A stretch of DNA of 9,773 bases from a bacterium (GTDB lineage: Bacteria > Actinomycetota > Acidimicrobiia > Acidimicrobiales > Ilumatobacteraceae): positions 1 to 9,773 of the forward strand of contig JAPOIQ010000024.1 in the NCBI GenBank assembly GCA_029978815.1. The letters are read 5' to 3'. The stretch's first letter is position 1; every line of letters starts with the position of its first letter. Below, piece after piece: positions 1 through 5,179 of this stretch. The notes below the pieces were generated by a model that saw only the letters and a program-made list of their open reading frames with translations, was not told the DNA's origin and searched no databases. The position numbers and the translations under genes are program-made.

Positions 1-369
1 AGCGATCATCCTGATGATGTCGATGGTCTCACGTGTGAGTTGCACTGGCTTTGCAAACGGGACACCATGCCAGCCTTCCATGATGCGAGGGCCGCTCGAC
101 CCGACACCCAGCACGAAACGACCGCCCGACAGCATCTGCAACGACATCGACTGCATCGCCAACATCGCCGGCGTACGAGCGCCCAACTGCACGATGCCGG
201 TGGCAAGCCGAATGGTCGAGGTCTTTGCCGCAAGCAGACCCAGTGGTGTCATCGCGTCATAGCCCCACACTTCAGGAACCCAGATCGTGTCAACACCAAG
301 ACGCTCGCACTCAACAACAAACTCAATGTCGTCGGGTGACTGGATCAGTGTGCTCACACCAACTCGCAT
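1..369 (-). CDS. LLM class F420-dependent oxidoreductase, N-terminal part (runs off the left edge)
   Basis: The minus strand is open from an ATG at 369 to the window edge, giving 123 codons with no stop, so only the N-terminal third or so of the protein is present. The translation begins MRVGVSTLIQSPDDIEF and continues with ERLGVDTIWVPEVWGYDAMTP, then TSTIRLATGIVQLGARTP and LSGGRFVLGVGSSGP. This order (beta-strand start, 'G.d.iWvpE', 'T..irL.tgi', 'GRf.LGvG.sgP') is the luciferase-like monooxygenase pattern of actinobacterial F420-dependent oxidoreductases; these are cytosolic TIM-barrel enzymes that use reduced F420 or flavin to reduce or oxidise small organic substrates. The substrate cannot be read from this part. 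No in-frame ATG or TTG start lies between 370 and the divergent gene, and no clear Shine-Dalgarno is visible. F420 rather than FMN use is inferred from the family and host type. Confidence 0.88.
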   Translation of the reverse strand, partial: MRVGVSTLIQSPDDIEFVVECERLGVDTIWVPEVWGYDAMTPLGLLAAKTSTIRLATGIVQLGARTPAMLAMQSMSLQMLSGGRFVLGVGSSGPRIMEGWHGVPFAKPVQLTRETIDIIRMIA

Positions 370-418
370 ACGCTGGACGTTAGGCCACCACCGGCCACCG
401 AACTGAAGTGAGGACACA
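370..418. promoter_or_regulatory. Short divergent intergenic region (shared promoter/leader space)
   Basis: This 49-bp gap separates the starts of two divergent genes, so any promoters for both must lie here or reach into the coding sequences. I see no convincing -10/-35 pair. On the plus strand AGTGAGGA (407-414) is the ribosome-binding site of the downstream gene, five to six bases before its ATG. The SD core AGGA sits in the four-base loop of a tiny GTG/CAC stem (408-410 with 415-417), which is short enough to be chance. Confidence 0.3.
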
Positions 419-919
419 ATGACAGATCAACTGCGTTATGCCGATGCCCCGTCGACTGAGGTCGCACGCGTCATCGCCGCGACTCCCGAGGCGATCTGGG
501 CTCTCGTGAGTGACATCAACCTTCCTGCAAAGTTCTCCACAGAATTCAAAGGTGCTGAATGGCTCGATGGTGCAACCGAGCCCGCAGTTGGTGCCCGATT
601 CCAAGGCACCAACGTGCACCCGGTCGCTGACATGAAATGGAATAGCGAGTGCACAATTACCGCCTGCGAGCCCTCACGTCATATTGCGTGGGAAGTCGCC
701 GGCGGTGGTGGCCCTGCAGCCACCTGGTCGTTCACGCTCGAAGAGGTTGATGGTGGAACGCTTGTCACGCAGTACTGCTCGATTGGTCCGGGCAAGAGCG
801 GTCTCAGCCCGGCGATCGAAAAGATGCCTGAAAAAGAACACCAGATCATCGAACGGCGACTCAAAGAGCACGCCGACAACATGGAACGAAACCTCGACGG
901 CATCGCCAGCCTGATCTGA
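419..919 (+). CDS. SRPBCC family protein (polyketide cyclase/dehydrase or lipid-transport like)
   Basis: This 166-residue cytosolic protein has the hallmarks of the SRPBCC/START-like helix-grip fold. An early 'VARVIAATPEAIWALVSDI' stretch (about residues 15-33) is the usual first strand plus 'p...vW..l.D' helix. It is followed by 'FSTEFKGAEWLDGATEPAVGARFQG', the 'W...C.ITACEPSRHIAWEV' strand pair, the 'ATWSFTLEEVDGGTLVTQ' strands, and a long C-terminal helix 'IIERRLKEHADNMERNLDGI'. Length matches the family (140-170). Such proteins bind hydrophobic ligands in a central cavity and many are cyclases, hydratases or carriers; the ligand here is unknown. The ATG is supported by AGTGAGGA five to six bases upstream. 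It is divergent from an LLM oxidoreductase, a pairing that could mean a shared substrate, but that is inference. Confidence 0.85.
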   Translation: MTDQLRYADAPSTEVARVIAATPEAIWALVSDINLPAKFSTEFKGAEWLDGATEPAVGARFQGTNVHPVADMKWNSECTITACEPSRHIAWEVAGGGGPAATWSFTLEEVDGGTLVTQYCSIGPGKSGLSPAIEKMPEKEHQIIERRLKEHADNMERNLDGIASLI

Positions 920-982
920 ACCCGCGACCGCAAACTCACAGAGTCGCTACGCGCCGCTAACGAACATCAACAACCTCTGTCA

Positions 983-988
983 TATAAA
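983..988 (+). promoter_or_regulatory. Possible -10 element (TATAAA) upstream of the methyltransferase gene
   Basis: In the 150-bp gap before the methyltransferase gene, TATAAA stands in an otherwise GC-richer stretch and resembles a sigma70-type -10 box. No good -35 hexamer is present about 17 bp upstream, so this is only a candidate. It would give a leader of roughly 80 bases. Confidence 0.22.
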
Positions 989-1029
989 AACGCTGCGGTA
1001 CGTAATGACGCACAGGACGCGGCAAGACT

Positions 1030-1047
1030 GGCAGGGCACCGGCAGGG
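1030..1047 (+). repeat. Short direct repeat GGCAGGG x2 in the methyltransferase leader
   Basis: GGCAGGG occurs at 1030-1036 and again at 1041-1047, an 11-bp period close to one helical turn. A degenerate GGCAAGA copy is at 1021-1027. The repeat lies 26-43 bases before the start codon. It could be a protein-binding site or chance; no regulator is suggested. Confidence 0.3.
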
Positions 1048-1055
1048 TGTTCTTC

Positions 1056-1075
1056 ATTCATAGGGGGTGAATATG
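1056..1075 (+). promoter_or_regulatory. Small hairpin with the Shine-Dalgarno in its loop, at the methyltransferase start
   Basis: ATTCA (1056-1060) pairs with TGAAT (1068-1072), and the loop TAGGGGG (1061-1067) presents the ribosome-binding site. The ATG follows at 1073. The 5-bp stem is weak and could be chance, but similar start-codon hairpins are found at other genes here. Confidence 0.3.
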
Positions 1076-2131
1076 TCAGAACCGCACGACGCACCGTCAC
1101 TAAAAGACGTGCTCCTCGGCGTCGCCGATGCCTTTGCGGGCGCCTCCACAGTTGCGTGCATCATCGCGGGTCACCGAGCAGGTTTCTACTCAGCAATGGC
1201 ACATGGCAACCCGATGACCTCTGGAGAACTTGCCAACGCAGCAGCAACCAATGAACGCATGACTCGTGAATGGCTCGACCAGCAAGCAGCAGCCCAACTC
1301 ATCACCTACGACGAATCAACTTACTCATACGTTCTGCCCGGTGCTGTTGCTGCAGTACTCGCAGACCCTGGCTCACCGTTCTGGCTCGCTGGCGGACTCG
1401 TCGCCGTACAAGCACTCTTTTTGGATCTCGACCGTGGGATCGAAGCGATGAAGAGTGACGGGGCGTTCGGCTGGGGAGAACATCACCCCTACCTCTTCGA
1501 GGGAACCCAGGAAATTTTCCGCCCGGCCTACGACCATCAACTTGTTCAGCACTGGCTACCGCAGCGGTCTCAGGGCACTGCCGATCTTGAAGCCGGAATC
1601 ACCGTTGCCGACATGGGTTGCGGCACCGGCTACTCGACGCTCACCCTTGCTCGCGCCTTTCCCAACAGCACCTTCATTGGCTTTGACCTTCATCAACCTT
1701 CCATCGACCAAGCTCGCCAACATGCCGCTGAGGCCGGGCTCACGAATGTCTCGTTCGAACTCACAGCTGCCGATGCAATTTCAGGGCCGTTTGATCTCAT
1801 CTGTTTCTTCGACTGCCTTCACGACATGGGTGACCCCGTCGGCATCGCCCGACACGCGATCAACCAACTCTCGACGGATGGCTCGATCATCGTTGTCGAA
1901 CCCTTCGCGATGCCAACACGCACCGAGAACCACTACCTGCGGGCAACACCGCGTTACGCGATGAGCCTGTTCTGCTGCGTTCCCTGCTCGCTTTCGCAAC
2001 CTGGCGCTCGCGGCATGGGCAACCAAGCCGGCGAATCTGGGATGCGAGCAGTATTCGCAGAGGCCGGCCTCGATAACTTCACGCGCATCGCTGAAACACC
2101 AAATCACATCGTGTATGAAGCACAGCCATGA
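1073..2131 (+). CDS. Class I SAM-dependent methyltransferase with N-terminal winged-helix domain (Rv2258c-like)
   Basis: The protein is predicted to transfer a methyl group from S-adenosylmethionine to a small molecule in the cytosol; the acceptor is unknown. Residues about 15-95 match the winged-helix dimerisation/substrate domain of the Rv2258c group ('LTSGELA...TNERMTREWLDQQAAAQLI'-type). Residues 178-207 hold motif I 'VADMGCGTGYSTLTLA' and 'FIGFDLH', where Asp205 is the expected ribose-binding acid. 'FDLICFFDCLHDMGDPVG' and 'SLSQPGARGMGNQAGE' are further signatures of this subfamily. From the ATG at 1073 it is 352 residues, almost the length of Rv2258c. A GTG at 1067 gives two more residues, but AGGGGG (1062-1067) is placed as the ribosome-binding site for the ATG at 1073, so that start is preferred. 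The stop lies 10 bases before the preferred start of the MFS gene, so the two are very likely co-transcribed. Confidence 0.9.
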   Translation: MSEPHDAPSLKDVLLGVADAFAGASTVACIIAGHRAGFYSAMAHGNPMTSGELANAAATNERMTREWLDQQAAAQLITYDESTYSYVLPGAVAAVLADPGSPFWLAGGLVAVQALFLDLDRGIEAMKSDGAFGWGEHHPYLFEGTQEIFRPAYDHQLVQHWLPQRSQGTADLEAGITVADMGCGTGYSTLTLARAFPNSTFIGFDLHQPSIDQARQHAAEAGLTNVSFELTAADAISGPFDLICFFDCLHDMGDPVGIARHAINQLSTDGSIIVVEPFAMPTRTENHYLRATPRYAMSLFCCVPCSLSQPGARGMGNQAGESGMRAVFAEAGLDNFTRIAETPNHIVYEAQP

Positions 2132-2144
2132 ACGGACTTCAATG
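2127..2144 (+). promoter_or_regulatory. Small hairpin across the MFS start codon
   Basis: CATGAA (2127-2132) can pair with TTCAATG (2138-2144) with one bulged A, leaving CGGAC, part of the ribosome-binding site, in the loop. The AUG is in the 3' arm. The left arm overlaps the methyltransferase stop codon (2129-2131), so ribosomes finishing the upstream gene would open it, as in translational coupling. The short stem keeps confidence low. Confidence 0.3.
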
Positions 2145-3359
2145 ACCTCTACCTCCACACCCAATCAGCGAATCGGCACAGTCATGTCGAATACGGCATT
2201 TCGTGGTGTGCTCGCAAGCAACATCATGGCGTCCATCGCTCTCGGCACCAGCCGATTCGTGTTCGTGTGGCTCGTCGGGGAGCTCACCGAGTGGAATCCG
2301 GCAACCGCGATTCTCGGCATCATCATCGGGCTTCCGCCCCTCCTTCTGTCAGCGTGGGCAGGGTCACTCGCAGATCGGATCTCCGCTCGAACCCTTGGCG
2401 TATCGCTTTTCTCCGCCTCAACCGCACTCTTCGCCGTTTCAGCGGTGCTCCTGCACGCCGGCCTCATGACTGTCCCGGTCGCAATGATCTGTGCATTCTT
2501 CACCGCAATCGCACCAGCGATGCTCATGCCGCTACTTCAGGCTCTCGTTCCGCGCGTCGTCGACGAGTCGGTGCTTCTGCAGGCGGTTGCGTTACAGAAT
2601 CTTGGAATGACCGGTTCAACGATTGGAGGAATTTTCCTCGGAGGCGCGGTCATCCAAGCATTTGGTCTCGAAGCGGGTCTCTGGTTACTCACTGCAGCCT
2701 CGCTCTGCGGGGTTCTTCTTCACCGTCGCACGCTCATTCCAGAACACGTCACCGTCACTGCACGTAAGGGGGCTATTCGCAGCGCCGCAAAAATTGCGCT
2801 TCGCACCGAACCACTTCGATCGCTGTTGGCATTGACGACCGTGCTTGGCGTTGTCATCACCGCAAGCACCCTCTTGCTCCCTGAGATTGCACGTGACGTG
2901 CTCGGCACCCGGTCACTTGCGGCAAGTGTGCTCAATGTTGCGATGAGCCTCGGGATGATCACCACGTCGATGATCGTCGCGACCCGCTGGCAACCGGCGC
3001 GTCGTGGGCGCGCCCTCGCCCTTGCTGCGGGAAGCGCGATGGGCACGGGCCTTGTGGCGCTCGGGCTGTCGAGGGTGTACCTCTTCACCCTCCTTATCTG
3101 CTTGTGCTGGGGGCTCACTGGAGGCATTGCAATGACAATGCTTCGGACACTCATGCAAACCCATACGCCTCCTGAGTTGATGGGAAGGGTCATGGGTCTC
3201 GCATCCACCGCTCAGAACGGAGCGTTTCCGGTCGCTGCGGCAATTCTGTTCGCACTGGTATCGGCAACGTCAGTTCCGACCGCGATGGTGGTGATCGGTG
3301 TGTTGTGTTCAATCGGTGTTTGGTCGATCGTGTTTCGTCGAACGATTCGTGATCTGTAA
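2142..3359 (+). CDS. MFS transporter, EntS/MFS_3-like exporter
   Basis: This inner-membrane protein of 405 residues has about 12 hydrophobic segments and is predicted to be a proton-driven drug or metabolite exporter. The loop between the second and third segments reads 'GSLADRISARTLGVS', the MFS motif A. 'LVPRVVDESVLLQAVALQN' with the following 'GGIFLGG', and the second-half 'HTPPELMGRVMGLAS', are characteristic of the EntS/MFS_3 branch. Length is normal. The ATG at 2115 would overlap the methyltransferase gene by 17 bases and has no ribosome-binding site; the ATG at 2142 has AACGGA five bases upstream and begins the protein just before the first membrane segment, so it is preferred. A start at 2184 cannot be excluded. 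Tight linkage to the methyltransferase suggests export of a methylated compound or of the enzyme's substrate; the cargo is not known. Confidence 0.88.
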   Translation: MTSTSTPNQRIGTVMSNTAFRGVLASNIMASIALGTSRFVFVWLVGELTEWNPATAILGIIIGLPPLLLSAWAGSLADRISARTLGVSLFSASTALFAVSAVLLHAGLMTVPVAMICAFFTAIAPAMLMPLLQALVPRVVDESVLLQAVALQNLGMTGSTIGGIFLGGAVIQAFGLEAGLWLLTAASLCGVLLHRRTLIPEHVTVTARKGAIRSAAKIALRTEPLRSLLALTTVLGVVITASTLLLPEIARDVLGTRSLAASVLNVAMSLGMITTSMIVATRWQPARRGRALALAAGSAMGTGLVALGLSRVYLFTLLICLCWGLTGGIAMTMLRTLMQTHTPPELMGRVMGLASTAQNGAFPVAAAILFALVSATSVPTAMVVIGVLCSIGVWSIVFRRTIRDL

Positions 3360-3433
3360 GTCACCCCAGACGAACGTGACGTCGCACCGTTCGCATTAAC
3401 CCGAATTGCCAATTAGTGTGACCTACGACACAC

Positions 3434-3450
3434 CATGAGGGGGGCTCATG
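3434..3450 (+). promoter_or_regulatory. Perfect 6-bp hairpin enclosing ribosome-binding site and start codon of the phosphotransferase-like gene
   Basis: CATGAG (3434-3439) and CTCATG (3445-3450) are exact inverted repeats separated by GGGGG. The loop and left arm hold the G-rich ribosome-binding site, and the last three bases of the right arm are the start codon. An AUG in the left arm (3435) opens a nine-codon out-of-frame reading frame that ends at 3464, with no ribosome-binding site of its own. The structure could modulate initiation; it is seen in sequence but untested. Confidence 0.4.
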
Positions 3451-5103
3451 TTCACAGTTACTGACACGTCATTGTCTACACGTTTTCCGATTTACACGCG
3501 AGCGAATGTTGGCGAGGTATTCCCTGATCCGGTGGCTCCTGCCACACGGTCGCTCTTGCTATACGAATCAGAACTCGGCTGGAGAGACGCCTACGTCAGG
3601 ATGGGAGCCTTTGAGGCAGACGAATTCCCCGAAGGTGAGTTCTGCATCCTTGGAGTTGCGGGCGGATACTGCTACCTCAACGCCTCTGTCATGCGAATCT
3701 TTGGTGAGCGCGCACCGGGGCTCACGTGGAAAGCAATCGACGAACAATTCTTTGGCGCGCAACCAGGTATTCCTGACTACGTCGAGCAACCAGGTGATGT
3801 ACGACCCGACCTCACCGCGAAACTTGAGCAGACCTTTGGCTGGGTGTTCAGCATCACCGACGTTGATCAACTCGACCGACTCACCGACCACAAAAACCGC
3901 ACGATCGCCCTTCGGGCTCGGCGACCCGATTTCTCTTCACTGTCGGACCTTGAACTTTGGGAATATGCCGAAGCCTTGTTCCCGTTCCACCGCGAACTTT
4001 TCCAAGAGCACCTGTTTGTCACCACGTTGACGACTGTTCCCGTCGGCGTCATCCAAACCGTCGCCACCGCAGTCGGACGTCCAGATCTCATCATGCCGCT
4101 CATTGCCGGTGTTGGTCAGGTCGACTCGGCCGAGCCGAGTTACGCAATGTGGCAACTATCGAGGCTTGACCCATCAAGCGCAGAGTTTTCCGAAGGTTTT
4201 GAACAATTCTGCCTCGACTTTGGGAGTCGTGGGCCCAACGAATGGGAGGCCCGCTCACCAACATGGGAAACGCACCCAAATATTGCTCTCGCCGCAATCG
4301 ACCGCATGCGACTTGCTGGCGACGAGGCTGACCCTCGCGGCCATCAACAGGAACGAGCTGCGGAGCGGGCGGAGGCTGCCGCCACGCTGCTCGCAATGGT
4401 TGAGGGCGACCCCGCTGCTCATGGCCAACTCGCCGCCGCCATCTCCGCAAGCGGGGCATGGCTTCCTGCCCGTGAACGAACCAAGACGAACAACATCCGT
4501 CTCATCCAAGAGGTTCGCATGCCGCTGAGGGAGCTTGGCCGCCGATTCACCGAACGAGGGATCTTTGATGAGATCGAAGACTTCGGCTTGGTGCTTCACG
4601 ACGAGATGGATGAGTTGATGGGCGCAACACCTGAACGAATCACGGAACGAATTCGTGAACGCCGCTCGACCCATTCTGAAATCTCCGTGCGTGAGCCGGA
4701 ATTTGTCTTCGTTGGCTCGCCAAGTGATCCAACGGGCTGGCCAAAACGTGATGCTGTCGATGTTGAGCCTCTCAATGCAGGCGACAGCATCCAGGGCTTC
4801 CCCGGGTGTCCAGGTGTTTCAGAGGGAATCGCGCGGGTCATCCTTGACTCGAGCAACCCAACAGCGCTCGGACCTGGTGACGTTCTCGTTGCCCCGAGCA
4901 CAGACCCGTCGTGGACGCCACTTTTTGTTCCTGCAGGAGGAGTTGTCGTTGACGTCGGAGCTGCACTCAGCCACGCAATCATCGTGAGCCGCGAACTCGG
5001 CATTCCGTGTGTCGTCTCAGCAACGAATGCAACGCGTCGCATTCGAGATGGCGCACGCGTCCGTGTTGATGGCAACACGGGTGTCGTCACCGTCTTGGAC
5101 TAA
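3448..5103 (+). CDS. PEP-utilising/rifampin-phosphotransferase-like protein lacking the ATP-grasp domain
   Basis: This 551-residue protein resembles the C-terminal two thirds of rifampin phosphotransferase and PEP synthase. Residues about 1-430 form a helix-rich region like the substrate-binding domain. It includes 'RERTKTNNIRLIQEVRMPL' and 'LGRRFTERGIFDEIEDFGLV', the segment that normally precedes the swivelling domain. Residues about 450-551 are the swivelling phosphohistidine domain: 'GFPGCPGVSEGIARVI', 'GDVLVAPSTDPSWTPLF', then 'ALSHAIIVSRELGIPCVV', with catalytic His at 509. In full enzymes an N-terminal ATP-grasp domain of about 310 residues phosphorylates this His; that domain is absent, and the length is close to an Rph protein minus it. 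The start is well supported by a G-rich ribosome-binding site, and nothing upstream (88 bp) encodes the missing part. It may work with a separate ATP-grasp protein, as phenylphosphate synthase does, or bind substrate only. It follows the MFS gene in the same direction. Confidence 0.85.
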   Translation: MFTVTDTSLSTRFPIYTRANVGEVFPDPVAPATRSLLLYESELGWRDAYVRMGAFEADEFPEGEFCILGVAGGYCYLNASVMRIFGERAPGLTWKAIDEQFFGAQPGIPDYVEQPGDVRPDLTAKLEQTFGWVFSITDVDQLDRLTDHKNRTIALRARRPDFSSLSDLELWEYAEALFPFHRELFQEHLFVTTLTTVPVGVIQTVATAVGRPDLIMPLIAGVGQVDSAEPSYAMWQLSRLDPSSAEFSEGFEQFCLDFGSRGPNEWEARSPTWETHPNIALAAIDRMRLAGDEADPRGHQQERAAERAEAAATLLAMVEGDPAAHGQLAAAISASGAWLPARERTKTNNIRLIQEVRMPLRELGRRFTERGIFDEIEDFGLVLHDEMDELMGATPERITERIRERRSTHSEISVREPEFVFVGSPSDPTGWPKRDAVDVEPLNAGDSIQGFPGCPGVSEGIARVILDSSNPTALGPGDVLVAPSTDPSWTPLFVPAGGVVVDVGAALSHAIIVSRELGIPCVVSATNATRRIRDGARVRVDGNTGVVTVLD

Positions 5104-5142
5104 CAGAATTCCTTAGGGAAAAAGCGCGAGATGTAGCTCGTT

Positions 5143-5179
5143 CATTTCTCTCTTCTTGTAACGACAAGGAGGAGAAATG
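5143..5179 (+). promoter_or_regulatory. Long hairpin sequestering the Shine-Dalgarno and AUG of the secreted-protein gene
   Basis: The left arm 5143-5159 is pyrimidine-rich and the right arm 5164-5179 purine-rich; they flank the tetraloop AACG (5160-5163). The pairing gives 16 base pairs, with T5151 bulged and one G.U pair (5154 with 5169). The right arm contains the whole ribosome-binding site AGGAGG (5167-5172) and ends on the G of the start codon. When folded, the mRNA would hide both initiation signals, so translation should depend on opening by temperature, a protein, an RNA or coupled ribosomes. No U-tract follows, so it is not a standard terminator. The inverted repeat is directly visible; the regulatory role is inferred. 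Confidence 0.7.

Noticed and set aside
40..339. Plus-strand 99-codon frame at the left end
   Set aside because: It is antisense to the LLM oxidoreductase, whose translation matches its family along the whole stretch.
1781..2164. 127-codon open frame on the minus strand inside the methyltransferase gene
   Set aside because: It is fully antisense to a gene with clear family motifs and its translation has no recognisable domain or ribosome-binding site.
3370..3400. GAAC...GTTC inverted repeat after the MFS gene as a terminator
   Set aside because: The stem needs a bulge to extend beyond four pairs and no T-run follows.
4100..5090. Long antisense open frames across the phosphotransferase-like gene
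   Set aside because: Composition is Arg/Pro/Ser-rich as expected of a shadow frame, while the plus-strand frame has conserved catalytic motifs.
5125..5154. CGAG/CTCG stem (5127-5130 with 5137-5140) followed by a T/C-rich run, as a terminator for the phosphotransferase-like gene
   Set aside because: Only four to five pairs and the following run is interrupted by C; the same bases form the left arm of the much stronger start-codon hairpin.
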